Assembly: GCA_947493145.1 (NCBI GenBank)
Contig: CANLPZ010000002.1
Span: forward strand, 891,364-955,363
Direction of reading: 5' to 3'
Source of the DNA: an uncultured Paracoccaceae bacterium
GTDB taxonomy: Bacteria > Pseudomonadota > Alphaproteobacteria > Rhodobacterales > Rhodobacteraceae
DNA: 64,000 bases
Shown: piece after piece, positions 1 through 8,643 of the stretch
Position numbering within the stretch: the first letter of the stretch is position 1
How the letters are laid out: each line of letters opens with the position of its first letter
The notes under the pieces: generated by a model
What the model was told of the DNA's origin: nothing
The model's database searches: none
Seen by the model: the letters and a program-made list of their open reading frames with translations, nothing else
Translations under genes and position numbers: made by a program

Positions 1-147
1 GACGGCCTGATTGCGGGGATTCCAAACCCGCCTCGGTTGGGCGATCCTGATGAGTTTGCGAAACTGGCGCAACACATTTGCGAAAATCAATTCCTAAACG
101 GTTCGGTCATCCGCTTGGATGGCGCCGCACGATTGGCAATGAGGTAA
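1..147 (+). CDS. SDR family oxidoreductase, C-terminal fragment
   Basis: The window opens inside this gene; 48 codons remain before TAA. The fragment has the substrate-loop and C-terminal pattern of short-chain dehydrogenases of the 3-hydroxyacyl-CoA dehydrogenase type 2 kind ([17 protein letters not shown], then [14 protein letters not shown]). It would oxidise a hydroxyacyl-CoA with NAD in the cytoplasm. The stop codon lies four bases before the next ATG, so it is probably co-transcribed with the acyl-CoA dehydrogenase in a fatty-acid or branched-chain amino-acid degradation operon. The nucleotide-binding half and catalytic Tyr-Lys are outside the window, so the exact substrate is not visible. 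Confidence 0.75.
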   Translation, partial: DGLIAGIPNPPRLGDPDEFAKLAQHICENQFLNGSVIRLDGAARLAMR

Positions 148-151
148 TCCA

Positions 152-1291
152 ATGGATTTTCAACTGAGCGAAGAACAAACATTGGTGTTCGACATGGCCT
201 ATGGGTTTGGCCAAGACCACATCGCACCACATGCACAAACATGGGAAGCCGACGGCACAATTCCAAAATCGCTTTGGCCACAATTGGCCGAACTCGGGTT
301 TGGGGGGCTTTATGTGGGCGAAGAACACGGTGGATCGGGCCTGACCCGTTTGGACGCCACATTGGTGTTCGAAGCCCTCTCGATGGCTTGTCCAGCCGTG
401 GCGGCGTTTTTGTCGATCCACAATATGTGCGCCGCCATGGTGGATAAATTCGGATCAGATGCCATGCGTGCGGATCTGTTGCCGGACATCGTGTCGATGA
501 AACGGTTCATGGCGTATTGTTTGACGGAACCGTCCTCTGGATCAGACGCAGCCGCGTTAAAAACCCGCGCGCAGGCGACAGACGATGGATACCGATTGAC
601 GGGGACCAAGGCCTTCATTTCCGGTGGCGGTTATGCCGACGGTTACATCGTGATGGCGCGTACAGGGGACGACAGTCCGAAAGGAATTTCAGCAATCTAC
701 GTGCCAGACGGGGCAGTGGGGCTGAACTTTGGTGGTTTGGAACATAAAATGGGATGGAAAGCCCAACCGACGCGTCAGGTCCAGTTTGATGAGTGCGCTG
801 TGCCCGCATCAAACCTGTTGGGCGACGCGGGCAAAGGGTTTTCCTATGCCATGGCCGGCCTTGACGGGGGCCGGTTGAACATCGCGGCGTGTTCGCTGGG
901 CGCGGCGCAACAGGCCTTAACCCAGACGTTGCAATATATGTCGGAACGCATGGCCTTTGGACAAACAATCGACCAATTCCAAGCTTTGCAATTCCGGCTT
1001 GCCGATATGGAAATCGAATTACAGGCCGCGCGCGTGATGTTACGGCAAGCCGCGTGGAAACTCGACACCGGTGCGGCGGATGCGTCTGCCCATTGCGCCA
1101 TGGCGAAAAAATTTGTGACGGAAGCCGGATCAAAAATCGTCAACGGCTGTTTGCAGCTGCATGGCGGATACGGGTATTTGGCGGATTATGGGATCGAAAA
1201 ATTGGTCCGTGATCTGCGTGTCCATGAAATATTGGAAGGCACCAACGAAGTGATGCGCCTGATCGTGGCACGGAATTTGATTGCCAAGTGA
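152..1291 (+). CDS. Acyl-CoA dehydrogenase, isobutyryl-CoA dehydrogenase-like
   Basis: A 379-residue flavoprotein that introduces a 2,3 double bond into an acyl-CoA and passes electrons to electron-transfer flavoprotein. The full three-domain acyl-CoA dehydrogenase layout is present: N-terminal helical domain, the FAD/substrate motif YCLTEPSSGSDAA near residues 125-140, a middle beta domain with GTKAFISGGG, and the C-terminal helical domain with HEILEGTNEV, whose Glu362 is at the catalytic-base position. It most resembles the isobutyryl-CoA/short-branched-chain branch found in Rhodobacterales valine-degradation operons; that specificity is inferred. It starts four bases after the SDR gene and is followed by a bidirectional hairpin. 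Confidence 0.85.
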   Translation: MDFQLSEEQTLVFDMAYGFGQDHIAPHAQTWEADGTIPKSLWPQLAELGFGGLYVGEEHGGSGLTRLDATLVFEALSMACPAVAAFLSIHNMCAAMVDKFGSDAMRADLLPDIVSMKRFMAYCLTEPSSGSDAAALKTRAQATDDGYRLTGTKAFISGGGYADGYIVMARTGDDSPKGISAIYVPDGAVGLNFGGLEHKMGWKAQPTRQVQFDECAVPASNLLGDAGKGFSYAMAGLDGGRLNIAACSLGAAQQALTQTLQYMSERMAFGQTIDQFQALQFRLADMEIELQAARVMLRQAAWKLDTGAADASAHCAMAKKFVTEAGSKIVNGCLQLHGGYGYLADYGIEKLVRDLRVHEILEGTNEVMRLIVARNLIAK

Positions 1292-1330
1292 TCAGGCAAT
1301 TGTCGAAACAATCGATGTGATCCAAATGAA

Positions 1331-1357
1331 AAGCCCCGACGCGAACGTTCGGGGCTT
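1331..1357. terminator. Bidirectional intrinsic terminator-like hairpin
   Basis: Perfect 9-bp arms (AAGCCCCGA / TCGGGGCTT) around a 9-base loop, flanked by short A and T runs. It sits between two convergent transcription units, the acyl-CoA dehydrogenase operon on plus and the RND pump on minus, and could terminate both. The T run is short, so strength is uncertain. Confidence 0.6.
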
Positions 1358-1365
1358 TGCGATGT

Positions 1366-4300
1366 TTATTCGGCCGCTTGCAGCGGCGAGGACGGTGGCC
1401 GTTTCTTGGTGTCGTCCTGTGTCATCAAGGGGGCGGTGATCACATCGGCCAGATGTTCCTCGGTCCAGATGATTTCCGGTGCTTTGATTTTCTTTGCCTC
1501 GCGTTTCAGCGCCCAATCGCGTGCCGCACGGCTGGACCGGCCTAAGGACAGTTTCGCCAACAAACGCGCGACCCATTTGGCATAGGTCGTGACCCACACC
1601 CGCAACGCCAACATCGATGGGGTGAAAACCAAGGTCAAAACCGTTGCGATGCCAAGCCCAAAGACAACCGCTGTCGCCAGCTGTTTCCACCAGAGCGCTG
1701 TCGGGCTGTCGATGGTGTAGCCGCCGCCAAAGAAATCGAGGCTGAGCCCGAACATCATCGGCGCAAGACCGGCCATCGTTGTGATTGTTGTCAGCAAAAC
1801 AGGGCGGATACGGGTTTCGGCCGTGCGTGTGATTGCCTCGATCCGTGGCATATATTTGCTGTATTCTTGATAGGTATCGATCAGAACGATGTTGTTGTTC
1901 ACCACGATCCCTGCCAAGGCGACGATGCCTGTGCCGGTCATGATGATCGAAAACGCTTGGTCCATGACCAACATCCCGATCAAAACACCTGTTGTTGACA
2001 AGATGACGGCCAGCAAAACCAGCACGGCATTATAGATCGAATTGAATTGTGCCAGCAGGATGATGAACATCAGCCCAAGCGCGGCGGCAAATGCTTTGGA
2101 CAGGAACGCACCGGATTCGGCTTGGTCTTCTTGGTCGCCTGTCCATTCCCATTCAACGCTGTTGGGCAGGGGATTGGTGTCCAACCATTGGGTTAATGCC
2201 TCAATACGTTCATTTGGGGTCACAACTTCGGATGTCAGGGAACCGTCCGCGATTTGATCGGCAAGCGGGCCTGTTTCTGTCATTGCAGCGCTGACCAATT
2301 GCACCTCTTGGGTTTCGGTGTTGGTCAGCTTGACCAAGTCGCCAGCCACGGCTGCTTTGACATCAAAGAAACGTTTTTGATCGATCCGGTCGATTTGGGC
2401 CAAGGACGCAACTGGCGTACGGGTCACAAAGTTTGAAAGCGGAACAAGACCTGTCGCCGTGCGAACTTTCAAACTGTCGAGTGTGGATAGCACGCGATCT
2501 TCTTCGGGAAGGCGAACACGGATTTCGATTTCTTCGTCTGAGCTGTCGACCCGCATGGTATCAAGCAAAATGCCACGGGTAACCAATTGAATCATACCGC
2601 CCACGGTCGCAACATCGGCGCCGAAACGTCCGGCTTTTTCCACGTCCACATCCACTTGGAAATCAATTCCAGGCAGCGGCAGGCTGTCTTCGGTTTGAAT
2701 TAAGCCTTCGGTCTCGCGGAATTTGGTATGTGCGATGGCCGTGGCTTGTTTCAATTCTTCGAAATTGTCGCCTTTTATCCGCAAATGCACGGGCTTCGCC
2801 GCGGCGGGACCTGCCGATAGCGTAAGGATTTCTGTGCGCACACCAGGGATTTTTGCCAGCGCTGTTTCCAGTTCGGCCACCACAATGTCACCGTCCAAGT
2901 CTGGGCGGTCTTTGCGGTCTTCCCAGGGAATGGTTTCAAACTGCACCTGTCCGATCTGATCGGCAGGCCCAGATGCGCCGCCTGTGTTTGATCCCAACGC
3001 ACCTTCGCCTGCAAAGCTAAAGGCGGTGATCACACCTGGATGGGACAGAACCACGTCTTCGGCTTGTTTGACCAAATGGTCCTTTTCCTCAAGGCTCAAG
3101 TTTCCACGGGCTTGGACATAAACGATGGCCTGTTCCGGTTCAGATTCGACAAAGAATTCGACACCGTTGTTGTTAGCCCCGAAGGTTTGAAAGGTCACCA
3201 TGACAAAGCCAATGACCGCAGCAATCGTCACCAATGGCATAATCGGGTTGCCCGCAATTGCATAGATAAACCACCCGAACAGCGACCGCCGTGTCCCTGT
3301 TTTGATGCGCTTTTCACGGCGTTTGATCTTTGCAGCGCCAACCGTAATCGCCGTTGCGACAACGCCCAAGAGGAACAAAATGATGCCAGGGATACTGTCA
3401 ACAAAACCGGTTGTTTGTGTTGCGCCGCCCGCCAAATACGCAGGGTTCAAGATGGCCATCGCACCGACGAAGGTAAGCGCCATCGCGGGTAGAACAAAAA
3501 TCGCACGCACCACCCAAGGCAACCGTGCGCGCAACGCGTCCGATGTATTGCCGAACACGCGGCTGATCCGGCCCGTCACCCCGCCCAAAACTGGCAAGTA
3601 AACCAATGCCACGATCAAAGAGGCGGACAAGACGAAAATCAACGTGACCGGTAGCATGCCCATGAACTGCCCCGGAACACCGGGCCAGAAAAGCATGGGA
3701 AGGAACGCACAAAGCGTGGTCGCGGTTGACGACACAATGGGCCAAAACATGCGTTTCGCGGCTTCGACATAGGCGGACATTGGGCCGGACCCTTCGCGAA
3801 TGCGGCGGTCGGCATATTCGACCACAACGATGGCCCCATCAACCAACATCCCCACTGCCAAAATCAGGCCGAACATAACGATGTTGGAAATGGTGATCCC
3901 CATCACGCCCAAAAGGACGAAACACAATAAGAAAGACGTCGGGATCGCAAAACCGACAAGCAAAGCAGGGCGCATGCCCAGTGCGGCCAAAACCACGATC
4001 ATAACAAGCGCAATCGCGGTCAAAACTGAGCCTTCAAGTTGGCTGACCATGGAGGCCACATTCCGAGATTGATCGTTTGACGTGCCAACTTTGATTGCTT
4101 TTTGCAACTCAGCCGGCCATAGCGCGGCTTCGGCTGTGACAAGCTCTTTAACCGCTTCGGTGGTGTCGATCAGGTTGAACCCTTTGCGTTTGACGACCTG
4201 CAACGCCACAGTATTTTCGCCGTTAAACCGTGCGGTCCCTTCGCGGTCTTCGAACGTCAGTTTGATGGTTGCCAAATCGCCCAAGGTTATGACGCGGTCG

Positions 4301-5043
4301 CCGTTTACTTTGACTGGCAGGCTGTAGACATCGCGTGGTTCATCAAAAGACGACGGAATTTTAACCGCAAATTTCCCACCGCCGCTTTCAACCTCGCCGG
4401 CCGCGATCAATTGGTTGTTGTTACGAACCACGTTGATGAGTTCACCGGCCGTGACGTTATAGGCTTCCAGTTTTAGCGGATCGATCAGCACCTCAAGCAT
4501 TTCATCGCGCGATCCGGTCAACGAGGCCTCAAGCACGCTGTCCATACCTTCGATTTTGTCTTGAAGATCCTTTGCCACACGGATCAACGTCCGTTCTGGA
4601 ACGTTGCCCGTCAGGTTTACGATCACAATTGGAAATTCAGAAAAGTTGATCTCATTGATCGAGTATTTGTCCGCGCCTTCTGGGAACTGGGCCTCGGCGG
4701 AATTCATGGAATCGCGCACATCCGCCATGATTTTGGTTTTGTCCCAACCAAATTCGAATTCCATTGCCACACCGGCATAGTTTTCCGCCGCCGTCCCTTG
4801 CATGGATTTCAAACCGTCCAGATCGGACAGTTCGGTTTCCATCACTTGGACAAGCAGTTTTTCACTGTCTTCGGCAGAAATGCCAGGGAAGGGGACGGAC
4901 ACAAACAGCGCAGGGATTTCAATGTCCGGTTCGCCTTCTTTTGGCAATCCGATGTAGGCCATCGCACCTGCCGCAAGCGACAAGACAATAAAGGCCACAA
5001 CCATCCGCGCGCGGGAGGCGGCCCAATCAACGATACCGGTCAT
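1366..5043 (-). CDS. Efflux RND transporter permease subunit
   Basis: A 1225-residue inner-membrane pump of the resistance-nodulation-division family that exports hydrophobic compounds using the proton gradient. It has the duplicated layout of AcrB-like pumps: TM1 near residues 13-33, a large periplasmic loop, TM2-6 with the NIVMFGLILAVGMLVDGAIV segment, a second periplasmic loop from about 630, and the TM8-12 bundle with GIVALAGIVVNNNIVLID. It is longer than the usual 1,030-1,050 residues because of an extra hydrophobic stretch around 505-580 and a polar C-terminal tail. Its ATG overlaps the adaptor stop by four bases (ATGA), behind GAGGAG, so the two genes are translationally coupled. Substrates cannot be deduced. 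Confidence 0.9.
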   Translation of the reverse strand: MTGIVDWAASRARMVVAFIVLSLAAGAMAYIGLPKEGEPDIEIPALFVSVPFPGISAEDSEKLLVQVMETELSDLDGLKSMQGTAAENYAGVAMEFEFGWDKTKIMADVRDSMNSAEAQFPEGADKYSINEINFSEFPIVIVNLTGNVPERTLIRVAKDLQDKIEGMDSVLEASLTGSRDEMLEVLIDPLKLEAYNVTAGELINVVRNNNQLIAAGEVESGGGKFAVKIPSSFDEPRDVYSLPVKVNGDRVITLGDLATIKLTFEDREGTARFNGENTVALQVVKRKGFNLIDTTEAVKELVTAEAALWPAELQKAIKVGTSNDQSRNVASMVSQLEGSVLTAIALVMIVVLAALGMRPALLVGFAIPTSFLLCFVLLGVMGITISNIVMFGLILAVGMLVDGAIVVVEYADRRIREGSGPMSAYVEAAKRMFWPIVSSTATTLCAFLPMLFWPGVPGQFMGMLPVTLIFVLSASLIVALVYLPVLGGVTGRISRVFGNTSDALRARLPWVVRAIFVLPAMALTFVGAMAILNPAYLAGGATQTTGFVDSIPGIILFLLGVVATAITVGAAKIKRREKRIKTGTRRSLFGWFIYAIAGNPIMPLVTIAAVIGFVMVTFQTFGANNNGVEFFVESEPEQAIVYVQARGNLSLEEKDHLVKQAEDVVLSHPGVITAFSFAGEGALGSNTGGASGPADQIGQVQFETIPWEDRKDRPDLDGDIVVAELETALAKIPGVRTEILTLSAGPAAAKPVHLRIKGDNFEELKQATAIAHTKFRETEGLIQTEDSLPLPGIDFQVDVDVEKAGRFGADVATVGGMIQLVTRGILLDTMRVDSSDEEIEIRVRLPEEDRVLSTLDSLKVRTATGLVPLSNFVTRTPVASLAQIDRIDQKRFFDVKAAVAGDLVKLTNTETQEVQLVSAAMTETGPLADQIADGSLTSEVVTPNERIEALTQWLDTNPLPNSVEWEWTGDQEDQAESGAFLSKAFAAALGLMFIILLAQFNSIYNAVLVLLAVILSTTGVLIGMLVMDQAFSIIMTGTGIVALAGIVVNNNIVLIDTYQEYSKYMPRIEAITRTAETRIRPVLLTTITTMAGLAPMMFGLSLDFFGGGYTIDSPTALWWKQLATAVVFGLGIATVLTLVFTPSMLALRVWVTTYAKWVARLLAKLSLGRSSRAARDWALKREAKKIKAPEIIWTEEHLADVITAPLMTQDDTKKRPPSSPLQAAE

Positions 5044-6284
5044 TGGGGTGTCTCCTCATATGTTGCGTTCACGGCAACACCATCGACCACGTATTCTTGG
5101 CCGACGATGATAACATCCGTTGTGTCGGGCAGTCCGGCCAACCACACACCGTCAACGGTGTCACGGAGCAGGCTGACGGGGGCAAATCGGGTGATGCTGC
5201 TGTCATCGACAATCCGAACGCCCAATTCACCGTCATTGTTCAACGTCATGGCAGAGGCCGGTAATAAATGCGCCGATGCGCCATCCGCTGCGATCAGGAT
5301 TTCGGCCGTTTGCCCGTCCCGAATGGCGTTGTCTTCGTTCGGGACTTCGATTTCGACACGGAAGGTTCGCGTGGTCAGGTCCGCTGATTTGGACAAGAAT
5401 GTTACGCGTCCTTGGACATCGTTCCCATCGGCCAATCGTCCACCTGCAAGCGCGCCAACAGTGACTTTGGACACCTCAGTTTCTGGAACAAACCCCACCA
5501 ATTTGATCGGGTCGAGCTGGATGACAGTTGCACAGGCCATTCCAGGTTGCATAAGCGATCCAAATTCTGCGGTGTCGCTTTCCAGCAGCCCAGCGAAGGG
5601 GGCGGTGATGGTCAAACGGTCCATCTCTTTTTCGGCGGCCGCAAGCCCAGCTTCAGCCGCTTGAATACCGGCTTGGGTCGACTGCATCCCAGATTTCGCG
5701 CTGGCCAATCCGGCGCGGGCCGCTTCGACAACGGCTTTGGCAGAGGTCACGCGGGTTTCCGCCGCATTGCCACTGTTGAATAATTTGGTTGCAATCTCTT
5801 CGTTGTTTTCCGCCTCGGTCAATCGTGCTTGTGCTTCAGTGACACGTGCTTCGGTCTCTGGCACCCGCGCTTGCGCTTCGGCCAATCGCGCCTTTGCCTC
5901 CGCGACGGAAGCCGCACGTGTGCCGGGATCCAATTCGCACATCAAATCGCCCTCGTTGACATACGCGCCTTTTCGAAGCGGCTGAGAAATCACAGAGCCC
6001 GACGTTTCCGCAGCAACATTTACCTGTCGCGCCGCCTCAGTTCGACCACGTAAAATAACCGCACTATCAATAACTTGTGACACGGACTTCAACGCAATGA
6101 CAGACACGCGATCGTCGGTTTCTTCGGCGGAGGTCGCATCGGCTGTTTCCGTTTCATCAACCATTTCTGCGGGTGCTTCCGCATCGCCACCAGTTGCAAA
6201 TGCCAGCAGTGTTTCACGTTCCAAAACAAGGAAATACAAGAATGCTGCCACCAAGATCGCAGTAAGGATGGGAAACAGTTTCAT
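5040..6284 (-). CDS. Efflux RND transporter periplasmic adaptor subunit
   Basis: Membrane-fusion protein (about 414 residues) that bridges the RND pump to an outer-membrane channel. It has an N-terminal anchor (LFPILTAILVAAFLYFLVL), an acidic low-complexity spacer, a lipoyl half-motif (VNVAAETSGSVISQ), a long alpha-hairpin region of repeated Ala/Glu/Arg heptads near residues 125-215, the second half-motif (APFAGLLESDTAEFGSLM) and a beta-barrel domain. A frame-open ATG exists eight codons upstream, but 6284 is preferred because AGAGG lies five bases ahead of it. First gene of the pump operon; no outer-membrane channel gene is adjacent. Confidence 0.85.
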   Translation of the reverse strand: MKLFPILTAILVAAFLYFLVLERETLLAFATGGDAEAPAEMVDETETADATSAEETDDRVSVIALKSVSQVIDSAVILRGRTEAARQVNVAAETSGSVISQPLRKGAYVNEGDLMCELDPGTRAASVAEAKARLAEAQARVPETEARVTEAQARLTEAENNEEIATKLFNSGNAAETRVTSAKAVVEAARAGLASAKSGMQSTQAGIQAAEAGLAAAEKEMDRLTITAPFAGLLESDTAEFGSLMQPGMACATVIQLDPIKLVGFVPETEVSKVTVGALAGGRLADGNDVQGRVTFLSKSADLTTRTFRVEIEVPNEDNAIRDGQTAEILIAADGASAHLLPASAMTLNNDGELGVRIVDDSSITRFAPVSLLRDTVDGVWLAGLPDTTDVIIVGQEYVVDGVAVNATYEETPQ

Positions 6285-6344
6285 TTTGGCCTCTTCATCG
6301 GGACACACGCCCCTGTGGTCGTTTTAAATTGATGTCAGAGCATG

Positions 6345-6391
6345 ACGTAACGGACGTTATGTAAGCCTATACGCTAAACTAACCAGTTTAG
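6345..6391. promoter_or_regulatory. Two dyad elements upstream of the efflux operon
   Basis: Two inverted repeats lie in the divergent gap. One, at 6345-6362, is imperfect (14 of 18 positions symmetrical, ACGTAAC...GTTATGT). The other, at 6374-6391, has perfect 7-bp arms CTAAACT/AGTTTAG around AACC. Such dyads are typical of operators for TetR-type repressors of efflux pumps, but no regulator gene is adjacent and the identity of the binder is unknown. Confidence 0.4.
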
Positions 6392-6527
6392 ATTAGATTT
6401 TTTTTCGATTTTCTTCAAGGTACGCATGGTCGCAGGGAAAGTGGGGCTTTGCATGGCAGCGGCAAAGAGGTTATGACAGGCTCAAACACGCGGGTGCGCA
6501 CTCGCAAATACCAAGGAAGACAGCACT

Positions 6528-7199
6528 GTGAGCAATCCAGAAAGCTTTATCGAAGAAGTAAACGAAGAAGTCCGTAGCGAGCGCTTGTTTGCGCTGATCA
6601 AAAAATACGGTTGGATCGCCGTGTTATTGGTTGTCGTTTTGGTGGGCGGTGCCGCGTACAACGAATGGAAAAAATCCACATCCCTGTCTTCGGCACAGGA
6701 ACTGGGCGATGCGATTACCGCCGCATTGGAAGAAGACGACCCCGCGGCGCGACGCGACGCGTTGGGGGCAATCAATGCCGAAGGATCTGCGCAAGCAATC
6801 GTTGCATTGTTGGCGGCTGGACAGACCGAAGGCGCTGATAAATCCGACTTGGCGGCGCAATTGGATGCCATCGCAACAAATGGCGATATCGAACCGATTT
6901 ACCGCGACATCGCAGCGTTTAAATCCGTGCTATTAGCGTCTGACGCGCGCTCGGCAGAGGACCGAAAGGCCGTATTGGACGGTTTGGCAAAACCTGGTGC
7001 GCCGCTCCGGTTGCTGGCGCGGGAACAATTGGCGATGATCGAAGTTGAGCAAGGCAACGCCGACGCGGCTCTTGATCAGTTGCAAGCCATTTTGCAAGAT
7101 GCTGAAGTCACGACCAATATGCAGCGTCGATTGGTCGGCGTGATCCAAGCCTTGGGAGGCGATATAGAAACGCTTCTCAATTCGCTCGCGCAACAATAA
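6528..7199 (+). CDS. YfgM-like tetratricopeptide-repeat membrane protein
   Basis: A 223-residue protein with a cytoplasmic N-terminus, one membrane segment (WIAVLLVVVLVGGAAYNEW, about residues 28-46) and a periplasmic helical-repeat domain. This is the layout of YfgM, an accessory subunit of the Sec translocon with chaperone links. The gene order YfgM-BamB-Der matches the enterobacterial yfgM-bamB-der order, which supports the call. The start is GTG at 6528, chosen for its upstream AGGAAGA; no in-frame ATG precedes the conserved SNPESFIEEV region. The name is by homology and synteny; function has not been shown in this group. Confidence 0.8.
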   Translation: MSNPESFIEEVNEEVRSERLFALIKKYGWIAVLLVVVLVGGAAYNEWKKSTSLSSAQELGDAITAALEEDDPAARRDALGAINAEGSAQAIVALLAAGQTEGADKSDLAAQLDAIATNGDIEPIYRDIAAFKSVLLASDARSAEDRKAVLDGLAKPGAPLRLLAREQLAMIEVEQGNADAALDQLQAILQDAEVTTNMQRRLVGVIQALGGDIETLLNSLAQQ

Positions 7200-7255
7200 C
7201 AACGCGGTCCCACCAAAAGGGACCAGTGATAGGTTCGGGAAAAGGAAACGAAGCA

Positions 7256-8581
7256 GTGGCAACCCAAAAACTTCTCAGCGGGTTATTTCTTGCCGGAGTA
7301 ATCTCTGCCTGTACACCGGTCGATGATATTTTGCCCGGGGAACGATTGGACATTCGCGCCGATCTAAGCGCTGATGCCGAGGCCGCGACGACAGTGGTTA
7401 ACACGGATACCAGCGCGCCGATCTCGCTTCCCAAAACGCGTGTGAATTCCGATTGGACCCATCGTAACGGATCTGCCAGCCACAAAATTACCCACCCCAG
7501 CTATTCCGGTGCGTTAACGCCTGTTTGGACCGCGCCAATTGGCGCCGGCGAAACACGCCGTGCTCGGATCACCGCCGATCCAGTTGCGGCGGACGGTCGT
7601 ATTTTTACGGTTGATGCCGGTGCGCGCGTTTCAGCACATTCCACAAATGGCACCGCGCTTTGGTCCGTGGACCTTACGCCCGCGTCCGACAAATCCGGTG
7701 ATGCATCTGGCGGCGGTTTGGCTGTGAATGGCAAGACGCTTTATGTGACAACGGGTTTTGGCGAACTGATCGCCATGGATGTTGCCACAGGTGGCACGCG
7801 TTGGCGCCAAGATTTGGACAGTTTCGGCGGTTCGGCCCCAACCGTTTTTGATGGTTTGGTTTATGTGTCTGCCCGCGACGCCCAAGGTTGGGCGATCGAG
7901 GCTGACACAGGCCGCATTGCATGGCAAACCTCTGCGGCGCCATCCGCCTCTGGCGTATCAGGTGGGGCAGGACCGGCCGTCAACGATCGTATCGCAATTT
8001 TCCCATTTGCCTCTGGCGAACTGCAAGCGGTGTTCCGCAAAGGCGGCATCCCGATGTGGAACGCTGTCGTTTCGGGACAACGCAAAGGCCGTGCTGGGTC
8101 ACGTCTGAGCGACGTCACCGGCGATCCGGTTATCGATGGATCACGGGTTTACGTTGCAAATCAATCGGGTCGTTTGATTGCATTGGATATCGACAGCGGT
8201 GACCGTATTTGGACCGCAACCGAAGGCGCAGCAAGCCCAGTTTGGCCAATTGGCGGGTCGGTGTTCCTTGTCAGCGATCTGAACGAATTGGTCCGTGTGG
8301 ATGCCAAGACGGGTGAACGCATCTGGGGCACGCAACTGGCAACATTTGTCGAGAAAAAAGAACGCAAACAAAAGGCTGTGCACGCCCATTACGGTCCTGT
8401 CATGGCGGGTGGGGCGCTGTATGTTGCATCCTCTGACGAGCGAATTCGCCGGTTTGATCCGGTTAGCGGGTCGCAAACAGGCAGCGTCGAAATCAAAGGT
8501 GGCGCCGCCTCTAATCCGATTGTTGTGAACGGCACGCTTTATGTGGTGTCAAAACGCGGTGTCCTTCACGCCTATAGATAG
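7256..8581 (+). CDS. bamB: BamB-like PQQ-repeat outer-membrane assembly lipoprotein
   Basis: About 441 residues forming a beta-propeller of PQQ-type repeats (several GxxxWxxDL and ALDIDSGDRIW-like blades). The N-terminus is a lipoprotein signal, LLSGLFLAGVISAC, with lipobox ISAC. BamB helps the BAM complex insert outer-membrane beta-barrels. The reading frame is open from 7226, but the GTG at 7256 is preferred because AAAGGAAACG precedes it and it places the signal peptide at the N-terminus. It sits 57 bases after the YfgM-like gene and 62 before der, in a probable three-gene operon. Confidence 0.8.
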   Translation: MATQKLLSGLFLAGVISACTPVDDILPGERLDIRADLSADAEAATTVVNTDTSAPISLPKTRVNSDWTHRNGSASHKITHPSYSGALTPVWTAPIGAGETRRARITADPVAADGRIFTVDAGARVSAHSTNGTALWSVDLTPASDKSGDASGGGLAVNGKTLYVTTGFGELIAMDVATGGTRWRQDLDSFGGSAPTVFDGLVYVSARDAQGWAIEADTGRIAWQTSAAPSASGVSGGAGPAVNDRIAIFPFASGELQAVFRKGGIPMWNAVVSGQRKGRAGSRLSDVTGDPVIDGSRVYVANQSGRLIALDIDSGDRIWTATEGAASPVWPIGGSVFLVSDLNELVRVDAKTGERIWGTQLATFVEKKERKQKAVHAHYGPVMAGGALYVASSDERIRRFDPVSGSQTGSVEIKGGAASNPIVVNGTLYVVSKRGVLHAYR

Positions 8582-8643
8582 TGGGTTTTCGTCCGCGATG
8601 TTTTGGTGTAGGGCAGCGGCCTGATCTTTAAGGACGCAAAGCT

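Noticed and set aside
4561-5664. Long plus-strand open frame (367 codons) opposite the RND genes
   Set aside because: It spans the junction of two well-supported minus-strand genes, has no RBS, and its composition (His/Arg/Ser-rich) is that of an antisense shadow.
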